This document shows, in pieces, positions 31,353 to 38,021 of a DNA stretch of 38,021 bases. This DNA comes from Acidimicrobiia bacterium (GTDB lineage: Bacteria > Actinomycetota > Acidimicrobiia > Spongiisociales > UBA5794), in the NCBI GenBank assembly GCA_030431785.1, contig JAUIIM010000012.1, positions 1 to 38,021 of the forward strand. The letters are read 5' to 3'. The notes under the pieces are model-generated. The model was not told where the DNA came from. It ran no database searches and saw nothing but the letters and a program-made list of their open reading frames with translations. The first letter of the stretch is position 1. Every line of letters starts with the position of its first letter. The position numbers were made by a program, and so were the translations under genes.

Positions 31353-32246
31353 ATGGCAGAAGCATCCCCGACCCACGGAACCGACAAGGTCAAGCGTGGT
31401 CTTGCCGAAATGCTCAAAGGCGGCGTCATCATGGACGTCGTATCAGCGGAGCAGGCAAAGATCGCCGAGGAGGCCGGTGCCTGTGCGGTGATGTCGCTCG
31501 AACGAGTCCCCGCAGACATCCGTGCCCATGGCGGAGTCGCACGTATGGCCGATCCCGCCAAGGTGGAAGAGATCGTCAACGCTGTCTCGATCCCCGTGAT
31601 GGCGAAGTCCCGCATCGGGCACTTCGTCGAGGCCCGTGTGCTCGAATCCCTCGGCGTCGACTACATCGACGAGTCCGAGGTGTTGAGTCCTGTCGATGAC
31701 AATCACATCGACAAGCACTCGTTCACCGTCCCGTTCGTCTGTGGTGCCAAGGATCTCGGTGAGGCGCTCCGGCGTATCGGCGAAGGCGCAGCCATGATCC
31801 GCACGAAGGGTGAACCCGGCACGGGCAACGTCATCGAGGCCGTCAAGCACATGCGCAAGATGACCACGCAGATCAAGTGGCTCACCACGCTCGGTCCGGA
31901 TGAGGTCATGAACGCAGCGAAGGAACTCCGCGCTCCGTACGACCTCGTGAAGGAAGTCAGCGAAACCGGTGAGCTTCCGGTCGTCAACTTCGCCGCAGGA
32001 GGCATCGCAACACCTGCCGACGCCGCACTGATGATGCAGCTCGGTTGCGATGGCATTTTCGTCGGATCCGGGATCTTCAAGTCCGGCGACCCGGCAGAGC
32101 GTGCCAGCGCGATCGTGCAGGCGACGACGTTCCACAACGATCCCTCCATGATCGCCAAGGTTTCGAAGAACCTGGGTGAGGCGATGGTCGGGATCAACAT
32201 CGACACGCTGCCCGACACGGAGCTGATGCAGCACCGCGGCTCATGA
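31353..32246 (+). CDS. pdxS: Pyridoxal 5'-phosphate synthase, synthase subunit
   Basis: This encodes 297 residues. PdxS makes pyridoxal phosphate from ribose 5-phosphate, glyceraldehyde 3-phosphate and ammonia delivered by PdxT. The sequence is highly conserved: [50 protein letters not shown] with the substrate-binding Lys85, and [20 protein letters not shown] with [11 protein letters not shown]. The ATG of pdxT overlaps its stop (ATGA). PLP serves enzymes such as the C-S lyase elsewhere in the window. Confidence 0.97.
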   Translation: MAEASPTHGTDKVKRGLAEMLKGGVIMDVVSAEQAKIAEEAGACAVMSLERVPADIRAHGGVARMADPAKVEEIVNAVSIPVMAKSRIGHFVEARVLESLGVDYIDESEVLSPVDDNHIDKHSFTVPFVCGAKDLGEALRRIGEGAAMIRTKGEPGTGNVIEAVKHMRKMTTQIKWLTTLGPDEVMNAAKELRAPYDLVKEVSETGELPVVNFAAGGIATPADAALMMQLGCDGIFVGSGIFKSGDPAERASAIVQATTFHNDPSMIAKVSKNLGEAMVGINIDTLPDTELMQHRGS

Positions 32247-32827
32247 CGATCGGGGTGCTCGCCCTCCAGGGCGACTTCCGTGAACATCGTGCGATGTTGG
32301 AACGTCTCGGTGTCGACTCGGCGGAAGTGCGAACCCCCGAAGACCTCGGCCATGTCGATGCGATCGTGATCCCCGGCGGTGAAAGCACGACGATCGGTCG
32401 TCTGGCGACGATGTACGGCCTCATCGAACCGTTGCGTCAGCGCATCTCGGACGGGATGCCGGCGTTCGGGACCTGTGCGGGAATGATCTTCCTCGCGTCG
32501 AACACGGTCGGCCCGGACCAACCGCAACTCGGCGTCCTCGACGCAACCGTCGAACGCAATGCCTTCGGGCGGCAGGTCGATTCGTTCGAGGCGGACCTCG
32601 ACGTCACGGGTCTCGACGACCCGGTCCACGCCGTGTTTATCCGTGCCCCGTGGATCCACAAGGTCGGAGGGGACGTACAGGTCCTCGCATCGGTCACCGA
32701 TGACGAGGGTCACGAACATCCCGTCTTCGTGCGACAAGGGCGTATCCTTGCGTCATCATTCCATCCGGAGCTGACGGACGACACGCGGCTCCACCAGATG
32801 TTGATCGAGCTGACGCAGGAGGCATGA
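32243..32827 (+). CDS. pdxT: Pyridoxal 5'-phosphate synthase, glutaminase subunit
   Basis: This is a 194-residue class I glutamine amidotransferase that supplies ammonia to PdxS. Visible features: [11 protein letters not shown], the oxyanion [10 protein letters not shown], nucleophile Cys78 (FGTCAGMI), [12 protein letters not shown], and the His/Glu pair in [10 protein letters not shown] near residue 175. All catalytic residues are present. It overlaps pdxS by 4 nt and is followed by yebC after 1 nt. Confidence 0.96.
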   Translation: MTIGVLALQGDFREHRAMLERLGVDSAEVRTPEDLGHVDAIVIPGGESTTIGRLATMYGLIEPLRQRISDGMPAFGTCAGMIFLASNTVGPDQPQLGVLDATVERNAFGRQVDSFEADLDVTGLDDPVHAVFIRAPWIHKVGGDVQVLASVTDDEGHEHPVFVRQGRILASSFHPELTDDTRLHQMLIELTQEA

Positions 32828-32828
32828 C

Positions 32829-33578
32829 GTGGCCGGACATTCGAAGTGGGCCAACATCAAGCACCGCAAGGGGCGCCAGGACGCCAAGCGGGGCAAGCTC
32901 TTTGCGAAGCTGATCAAGTCGATCGAATCCGCTGCACGCAACGGGGGAGCGGACATCGATGCAAACCCGACCCTTGCGACTGCCGTGCAGAAGGCGAAGG
33001 ACAACTCGGTCCCGAAGGACAACATCGAGCGAGCGATCGCCCGTGGTGCCGGAGAGATCGACGGCGTCGACTACATCGAGGCGTTCTACGAAGGATACGC
33101 ACCGGGTGGCGTGGCGCTGTACGTCCAGATCCTGACCGACAACCGCAACAGAGCAGCGTCCGACGTCCGTTCCACGTTCACGAAGAACGGCGGCAATCTC
33201 GGCGAACCGGGTTCTGTGGGGTACCTGTTCGAGCAGAAGGGACAGCTGCTCGTCAACGGTGAGGAAGACGATGTGATGATGGCAGCCCTCGAAGGTGGGG
33301 CGGAAGACGTCACCGCCGCAGACGAGAACCAATGGGAAGTCGTCACCGCACCGTCGGACCTCCAGGCCGTGCGAAAGGCGATCGAGGAGTCGGGCCTCAC
33401 CGTAGAGTCGGGTGACATCACCTATCTGCCGTCCACCTCAGTCCCGGTCGACGAAGGTTCCGCCGCTTCCGTGCTGCGACTCGTCGATGCGCTCGAGGAC
33501 CTCGATGACGTGCAGGCAGTGTTCGCAAACTTCGACATCCCCGACGAAGTGTTTGCGAGTCTCGCTGCCGACGCCTGA
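32829..33578 (+). CDS. yebC: YebC/PmpR-family regulatory or translation-associated protein
   Basis: This encodes 249 residues from GTG 32829, the usual length. Signature: MAGHSKWANIKHRKGRQDAK, LFAKLIKSIE, NIERAIARGAGE, YEGYAPGGVALYV, DNRNRAASDVRSTFTKNGGN. YebC proteins have been described as DNA-binding regulators, and some act at ribosomes stalled on proline-rich stretches. The neighbourhood before ruvC is conserved across many bacteria and led to early ties with recombination. Confidence 0.95.
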   Translation: MAGHSKWANIKHRKGRQDAKRGKLFAKLIKSIESAARNGGADIDANPTLATAVQKAKDNSVPKDNIERAIARGAGEIDGVDYIEAFYEGYAPGGVALYVQILTDNRNRAASDVRSTFTKNGGNLGEPGSVGYLFEQKGQLLVNGEEDDVMMAALEGGAEDVTAADENQWEVVTAPSDLQAVRKAIEESGLTVESGDITYLPSTSVPVDEGSAASVLRLVDALEDLDDVQAVFANFDIPDEVFASLAADA

Positions 33579-33611
33579 GCGGCGCTCCTTCCCTACGTCG
33601 GCGCCTCCGAC

Positions 33612-33617
33612 TAGCAT
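33612..33617 (+). promoter_or_regulatory. -10 box of ruvC (leaderless)
   Basis: TAGCAT ends 8 nt before ATG 33626 in the 47-bp gap after yebC. No Shine-Dalgarno sequence is present. Confidence 0.45.
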
Positions 33618-33625
33618 CCGAACAT

Positions 33626-34117
33626 ATGTTCGTATTGGGAATCGATCCGGGACTGACCCGCACCGGCTATGGCATCGTCGAACAGGCGAATGGCAAAGAA
33701 CGTGCGATCGCCGCCGGAGTCATCAGAACCGATCCTGCGCTGAGCGACCCGGAACGGCTATTGGAGCTCCGCCACGACCTCGATTCGGTCCTCGATGACC
33801 ACACGATCGACGCCGCGGCGATCGAGCAGGTGTTCGTCAACCGCAACCGCAACACCGCCATGGCCGTCGCACGAGCTTCGGGTGTCGTCCTCGCCACGAT
33901 TGCCGATCGGGGCATCGCCGTCGATGAGTACACGCCGTCGCAGATGAAGCTGACGATCACCGGTTCCGGGAACGCAGACAAGGACCAGATCGCCGCCGTG
34001 CTCCGCATGCGCCTCGGTGTCGGGGTGAGCGGCCCCGTCGATGCCGTGGATGCCCTCGCGATCGCGTTGTGTCACCTCCAACACCTCGGAGTGCCGACGA
34101 GAGCGGCGATGCGATGA
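33626..34117 (+). CDS. ruvC: Holliday junction resolvase RuvC
   Basis: This is a 163-residue endonuclease that cuts four-way junctions symmetrically. The acidic metal site is intact: Asp7 (LGIDPGLTRTG), Glu67 (AAIEQVFVN), Asp139 and Asp142 (PVDAVDALAIALCH). It has its own probable promoter and overlaps ruvA by 4 nt (ATGA), giving a ruvC-ruvA-ruvB operon. It is slightly shorter than the E. coli protein at the C-terminus. Confidence 0.96.
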   Translation: MFVLGIDPGLTRTGYGIVEQANGKERAIAAGVIRTDPALSDPERLLELRHDLDSVLDDHTIDAAAIEQVFVNRNRNTAMAVARASGVVLATIADRGIAVDEYTPSQMKLTITGSGNADKDQIAAVLRMRLGVGVSGPVDAVDALAIALCHLQHLGVPTRAAMR

Positions 34118-34689
34118 TCGGTCGATTGCGCGGCACCGTGGTCGGGAGGGATCCTGATGCCGTCGTGCTCGATGTCGGTGGTGTCGGCTATGTCGTCGCC
34201 CTGACGCCACGTACGCTCGCTGCGCTACCGAGTGTCGGTGAGGAAGCGGTGCTGCACACCCACCTCCATGTCCGTGAGGACCAGCTTGCCCTGTTCGGAT
34301 TCGTGAGTACCGAGGACCGTGATCTCTTCGACTTGCTCCTCGGAATCTCGGGCGTCGGACCGAAGGTGGCCCTTGCGATCTCCGCTACGTTCACCTACGA
34401 CGAACTGCGCACGGTCGTCGACGCAGGGGACCTCGACTCGTTGACCACGGTTCCCGGGATCGGGAAACGAAGCGCGGAGAAGCTGATGGTCGAACTGCGC
34501 CCGAAGCTCGAGGCCAGGGGAGAACCCGTCTCGGCGGCAACCGGACCGCTCGGCGAAGCCCGGGCTGCACTCGAAAGTCTCGGCTACGGGCCAGATGAGA
34601 TCCGTGGCACACTTGCCTCGATGCCGCGCGACCTCAATGTGGAAGAAATGGTGCGCCGGTCACTCAAGGAACTCGGGAGTCAGTCATGA
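34114..34689 (+). CDS. ruvA: Holliday junction branch migration protein RuvA
   Basis: This encodes 191 residues. The OB-fold N-terminus ([26 protein letters not shown]) is followed by two helix-hairpin-helix motifs ([13 protein letters not shown] and [16 protein letters not shown]) and a short C-terminal domain ([16 protein letters not shown]) that contacts RuvB. RuvA tetramers hold the junction open while RuvB pumps DNA. The ATG lies in the ruvC stop overlap; its own stop overlaps ruvB. Confidence 0.96.
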   Translation: MIGRLRGTVVGRDPDAVVLDVGGVGYVVALTPRTLAALPSVGEEAVLHTHLHVREDQLALFGFVSTEDRDLFDLLLGISGVGPKVALAISATFTYDELRTVVDAGDLDSLTTVPGIGKRSAEKLMVELRPKLEARGEPVSAATGPLGEARAALESLGYGPDEIRGTLASMPRDLNVEEMVRRSLKELGSQS

Positions 34690-35711
34690 GAGAAGAAGGG
34701 CTCCTGACGACTGCGGTCACCGAAGAGGACCACGAGATCGAAGTCGGCCTGCGTCCCCGCCAACTCGACGAGTTCGTCGGCCAAGAAGCGTTGAAGGAGC
34801 GACTCTCGATCCTCATCGAAGCAGCACATGGACGCGGTGAATCCGTCGATCACATCCTGTTCTCCGGGCCGCCAGGGCTTGGGAAGACAAGCCTCGCTGC
34901 GATCGTGGCAACGGAGATGGGTGCGTCGTTTCGTTCCACGTCGGGTCCTGCGCTCGACCGCCCCGGCGATCTGGCAGCGGTGATCACCAACCTGGAGCCC
35001 GGCGACGTGCTGTTCATCGACGAAGTACATCGACTGCCGCGCCAAGTCGAAGAAGTGCTCTATCCGGCCATGGAAGACGGGCAACTCGACATCGTGGTGG
35101 GGAAGGGACCCGCTGCGCGATCGATAAAGATCGACCTCCCGGCATTCACGCTCATCGGTGCGACGACGCGCGTCGGGCGGGTCGCGCCACCACTGCGGGA
35201 CCGATTCGGCTACGTCGCGCGGCTCGACTACTACGGAGCCGACGATCTCGCAGCGATCGTCAAGCGGTCGGCTTCGTTGCTCGACTGTGTCACCGACGAT
35301 GCCGGGGCCGATGCGATCGCTCGCCGGAGTCGCGGTACACCCCGAATCGCCAACCGCCTCCTGCGTCGCGTTCGTGACTACGCGGCAGTGCGATCGGACG
35401 GGGCGATCACGAGCGACGTCGCAGACACGGCGCTCGCTGTGTTCGAGGTGGACGATGCCGGCCTCGACAAGGTCGACCGCTCGATCCTCGAAGCGGTCGT
35501 GAACAAGTTCGGCGGTGGTCCGGTCGGACTGTCGACACTTGCGATCGCCGTCGGTGAGGACCCGGAAACGGTCGAGGATGCGTACGAGCCGTTCCTCATC
35601 CTCGAAGGAATGCTGCAACGCACGCCGCGGGGACGAGTGGCGACCGAGCGGGCGTACGCGCATCTCGGCGTTGCACCGCCCGATGACGGCGGTCAAGGCT
35701 CGTTTCTCTGA
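34686..35711 (+). CDS. ruvB: Holliday junction branch migration ATPase RuvB
   Basis: This is a 341-residue AAA+ motor. Walker A GPPGLGKT at 61-68, Walker B LFIDEVH at about 110-116, sensor 1 IGATTR and the arginine finger region [10 protein letters not shown]-terminal winged helix ([35 protein letters not shown]) completes it. The usual GATTRAGLLSxPLRDRFG reads [18 protein letters not shown] here, a mild change between conserved ends. Overlap with ruvA is 4 nt. Confidence 0.97.
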   Translation: MREEGLLTTAVTEEDHEIEVGLRPRQLDEFVGQEALKERLSILIEAAHGRGESVDHILFSGPPGLGKTSLAAIVATEMGASFRSTSGPALDRPGDLAAVITNLEPGDVLFIDEVHRLPRQVEEVLYPAMEDGQLDIVVGKGPAARSIKIDLPAFTLIGATTRVGRVAPPLRDRFGYVARLDYYGADDLAAIVKRSASLLDCVTDDAGADAIARRSRGTPRIANRLLRRVRDYAAVRSDGAITSDVADTALAVFEVDDAGLDKVDRSILEAVVNKFGGGPVGLSTLAIAVGEDPETVEDAYEPFLILEGMLQRTPRGRVATERAYAHLGVAPPDDGGQGSFL

Positions 35712-35717
35712 GCGCCG

Positions 35718-35723
35718 TACTCT
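35718..35723 (+). promoter_or_regulatory. -10 box of queA (leaderless)
   Basis: TACTCT ends 6 nt before the GTG at 35730. No ribosome-binding sequence fits in the 18-bp gap after ruvB. Confidence 0.45.
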
Positions 35724-35729
35724 TGCGGC

Positions 35730-36737
35730 GTGCAGGTCTCCGACTACGACTATCTCCTCCCTGAGGCAGCGATCGCCCAAAGTGCCATCGAGCCGCGGGA
35801 CGCCTCGCGTCTCCTCGACACGACGACCATGCGTGACCTCGTGTTCTCGGATGTGGGCTCGTTGCTCGACCCCGGCGATGCGATCGTCGTCAACACGACA
35901 AAGGTACGGGCTGCACGTCTTCGTGGTCGCCGACCGACGGGAGGGGCAAGCGAGGTCCTCCTGCTCCGACGCGTCGACGACGAACGCTGGGAGGCGATGT
36001 TGCGACCGGCAAAGAAGCTCCCTGCGGGCACCGTGGTCGAATGCGATGGTTGCTCCGTGACCGTCCTCACCGACGCGGTCGAAGGCATCGCCACCGTCAC
36101 GATCGATGGTTCAGACCAAGAAGCGGCGATCGCAGCGGCTGGCTCGCTCCCTCTTCCTCCCTACTTCCACGGTTCGCTGGACACCGAGGACCGCTACCAG
36201 ACGGTCTTCGCCGACAGGATCGGGTCGGCTGCAGCACCCACGGCAGCTCTCCACTTCACCGACGAATTGGTGTCGGCGTTGGAGACACAGGGGATCGGGT
36301 TCATCGACGTCGAGCTCGAAGTGGGCCTCGACACCTTCCGGCCGATGGACGACGGTGATGTCGCAGGACATCGCATCCACACCGAGCGCATCGTGGTCTC
36401 CGAAGACGCTGCCGAACGGGTCAACCTCGTGCGCCAGAGTGGTGGCCGCATCGTTGCGGTGGGTACGACCGTGACACGGACGCTCGAATCGGCGACCGAC
36501 GACGCAGGCACGGTCCATGCGTTCGATGGGCCGACTGATCTCTTCATCACACCCGGCTACGACTTTCGATGCGTCGATGCACTCATCACGAACTTCCACG
36601 CCCCCCGGACGACCCTCCTCGTCCTCATCTCCGCGATCCTCGGTCCCCGGTGGCGAGACGTGTACGAGACCGCTCTCGAACGGGGCTATCGCTTCCTGTC
36701 TTTCGGTGACGCAATGTGGATCGAGGTGAACCGATGA
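35730..36737 (+). CDS. queA: S-adenosylmethionine:tRNA ribosyltransferase-isomerase
   Basis: This encodes 335 residues from GTG 35730. QueA transfers the ribosyl part of SAM to preQ1 in tRNA, giving epoxyqueuosine. Typical stretches: DYDYLLPEAAIAQ, PRDASRLL, DAIVVNTTKVRAARLRG, EVLLLRR, LPLPPYF, DRYQTVFA, GSAAAPTAALHFT, VELEVGLDTFRPM and TNFHAPRTTLLVLISA. Its stop overlaps tgt by 4 nt, so the two queuosine steps are co-expressed. No preQ1 synthesis genes are in view. Confidence 0.96.
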   Translation: MQVSDYDYLLPEAAIAQSAIEPRDASRLLDTTTMRDLVFSDVGSLLDPGDAIVVNTTKVRAARLRGRRPTGGASEVLLLRRVDDERWEAMLRPAKKLPAGTVVECDGCSVTVLTDAVEGIATVTIDGSDQEAAIAAAGSLPLPPYFHGSLDTEDRYQTVFADRIGSAAAPTAALHFTDELVSALETQGIGFIDVELEVGLDTFRPMDDGDVAGHRIHTERIVVSEDAAERVNLVRQSGGRIVAVGTTVTRTLESATDDAGTVHAFDGPTDLFITPGYDFRCVDALITNFHAPRTTLLVLISAILGPRWRDVYETALERGYRFLSFGDAMWIEVNR

Positions 36738-37843
36738 CGGACGTACCAGTGCGATGGCATGCGACCGCCGCCGATGGCGCTGCCCGGTCCGGGGTGATGA
36801 CGACACCGCACGGCGAAGTCCAGACGCCGAACTTCATGGCGGTCGGGACGCGGGGGAGTGTCAAGACCGTCGACACCGAGGACCTCGACCGCATGGGTGC
36901 ACAGATCGTCCTGGCGAACACCTATCACCTCATGCTCCGTCCCGGGGAGGACGTCGTGGCATCCCTCGGAGAACTCCACGGGTTCATGGCGTGGGACGGC
37001 CCGATCCTCACCGACTCGGGTGGCTACCAGGTGTTGTCCCTGGAACCGAAGATCGACGAACGGAAGCTCGTCTTCCGATCCACGTACGACGGTTCGATCG
37101 TCGACCTGAGTCCCGAGCGATCGGTGCAGGTGCAAGAGGCGTTGGGGTCGGACATCGCGATGGTGCTCGACGTCCCTGTCGCACTCCCAGCAGCACGTCG
37201 TGATGTCGAGAACGCGATGCATCAGACGCTCCGGTGGGCTGAACGATCGAAGGCTGCGAAGACCCGTGACGATCGAGCGCTCTTCGGGATCGTCCAAGGC
37301 GGTGCCGAACCGGACCTGCGCGCGCAGTCCGCCAGGGAGACCGCGGATATCGGGTTCCCCGGATACGGGATCGGTGGGCTCGCAGTCGGCGAGACAGCGG
37401 AGGAGCGCAGCCGGGCCATCGAGCCGTGCATCGAACACCTCCCGCCCGAAGCCGTGCGGTACGTGATGGGGCTCGGAGACACCGAAGGGATCCTCGATGC
37501 GGTCTCACAGGGTGTGGACTTGTTCGACTGCGTCCTCCCGACACGGCTCGCCCGCCACGGCAAAGCGCTCACGCGGGCCGGCGACATATCGATCAAGCGC
37601 GCCGAGTGGACCGCGGACGATTCCCCGATCGAAGCCGATTGCCCGTGTGTGACCTGTCGGAAATACTCGCGAGGGCATCTACGCCATCTGGATCGCACGA
37701 ATGAACCGACGGGTGCACGGCTCCTGACCATCCACAACCTCACCTACACGTATCGGCTGATGGCCGACATCCGGGCCACCATCGCTTCCGGTTCGTTCGC
37801 AGCGTTCCGGGAGGATTTGATCGCTCGCCGAGGTGTGCAGTAG
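36734..37843 (+). CDS. tgt: tRNA-guanine transglycosylase
   Basis: This is a 369-residue enzyme that swaps guanine 34 for preQ1 in tRNAs with GUN anticodons. Catalytic residues are present: general acid/base Asp94 (LTDSGGYQV), nucleophile Asp265 (DLFDCVLPTR) and the zinc site Cys303, Cys305, Cys308 and His334 (CPCVTCRKYSRGHL and TIHNLTYTY). The usual DSGGFQVFSL reads DSGGYQVLSL, still within family range. It partners with QueA upstream. Confidence 0.96.
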   Translation: MTDVPVRWHATAADGAARSGVMTTPHGEVQTPNFMAVGTRGSVKTVDTEDLDRMGAQIVLANTYHLMLRPGEDVVASLGELHGFMAWDGPILTDSGGYQVLSLEPKIDERKLVFRSTYDGSIVDLSPERSVQVQEALGSDIAMVLDVPVALPAARRDVENAMHQTLRWAERSKAAKTRDDRALFGIVQGGAEPDLRAQSARETADIGFPGYGIGGLAVGETAEERSRAIEPCIEHLPPEAVRYVMGLGDTEGILDAVSQGVDLFDCVLPTRLARHGKALTRAGDISIKRAEWTADDSPIEADCPCVTCRKYSRGHLRHLDRTNEPTGARLLTIHNLTYTYRLMADIRATIASGSFAAFREDLIARRGVQ

Positions 37844-37875
37844 CGCCGGACAATCGGTTTTCCGGTGTCCGTCGC

Positions 37876-37881
37876 TAGCAT
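37876..37881 (+). promoter_or_regulatory. Candidate -10 box of the yajC operon
   Basis: TAGCAT lies 42 bp before the yajC GTG, in the 80-bp gap after tgt. GGAGGA (37913-37918) then precedes the start by 5 nt. Confidence 0.4.
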
Positions 37882-37923
37882 CACGTGGTCCTGTTCCGAC
37901 GAACACCCTGATGGAGGAGAGCT

Positions 37924-38021
37924 GTGAATCCGCTTGCCACCGATCTCGTACCGATCATCGCCCAGGAGGCGGAGACCGGCGGTTCGATCCTTGCATTCCT
38001 CTTCCCGCTGCTCATCCTCGG
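37924..38021 (+). CDS. yajC: Preprotein translocase subunit YajC (3' truncated by window)
   Basis: Only the first 32 codons are in the window, from GTG 37924. The sequence (NPLATDLVPIIAQEAETGG, then ILAFLFPLLIL) is a short polar N-terminus running into the single membrane helix of YajC, whose family continues with a PQ-containing basic segment. YajC associates with SecDF and the Sec translocon. The tgt-yajC order, usually followed by secD and secF, is common in bacteria and supports the call. Confidence 0.85.
   Translation, partial: MNPLATDLVPIIAQEAETGGSILAFLFPLLIL

Overview
The window is high-GC DNA from an actinobacterium. Three things point there: a mycothiol synthase-like gene; the phosphatidylinositol mannoside genes pgsA-patA-pimA; and a thrS ... 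pgsA-patA-pimA-pdxS-pdxT-yebC-ruvCAB-...-yajC order that matches the actinomycete chromosome. Frequent GTG/TTG starts, many start codons 6-8 nt behind a TANNNT box (apparently leaderless genes) and a queA-tgt pair inside the cluster fit a lineage outside the mycobacteria, for example the Acidimicrobiia. That class placement is inference.

Positions 1-4.2 kb hold the 3' part of a large RHS/YD-repeat protein. It ends in a lytic-transglycosylase-like tip and overlaps a small lipoprotein gene that is a candidate immunity gene. From 4.27 to 9.44 kb lies the end of an integrated element. Six tightly overlapping leftward genes (AlpA-like DNA-binding protein, small protein, DUF3631 ATPase, zinc-ribbon protein, RecT-like annealing protein, small protein) diverge from a HTH repressor and a tyrosine integrase. 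A strong dyad operator lies between them. The element ends at a 3' fragment of tRNA-Val(CAC) just behind the integrase, which is a typical att scar. The intact tRNA and other end are expected left of the window, so the RHS toxin pair may be cargo.

Positions 9.44-11.8 kb are a decayed accessory zone. It has a two-gene membrane/PH-like operon, a second truncated tRNA (CAT anticodon, minus strand), a frameshifted gene, a lipoprotein gene split by an in-frame TGA and a further probable fragment. From 11.8 to 22 kb are ordinary chromosomal genes: a sortase-type LPRTG surface protein, a lipoprotein, inorganic pyrophosphatase, a 28-residue membrane peptide, a PatB-type C-S lyase, two phosphotransferase-fold proteins (one lacking its catalytic residues), an aldo/keto reductase, class II DAHP synthase, a patatin-like lipase, a MshD-like acetyltransferase and small membrane proteins.

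Positions 22.1-38 kb are the conserved core: thrS, an RND transporter with a small membrane partner, citrate synthase (opposite strand), pgsA-patA-pimA (phosphatidylinositol mannoside synthesis), pdxS-pdxT (pyridoxal phosphate synthase), yebC-ruvC-ruvA-ruvB (Holliday junction processing), queA-tgt (queuosine tRNA modification) and the start of yajC (Sec translocon). Most genes within these runs overlap by 4 nt (ATGA or GTGA), which indicates coupled translation.
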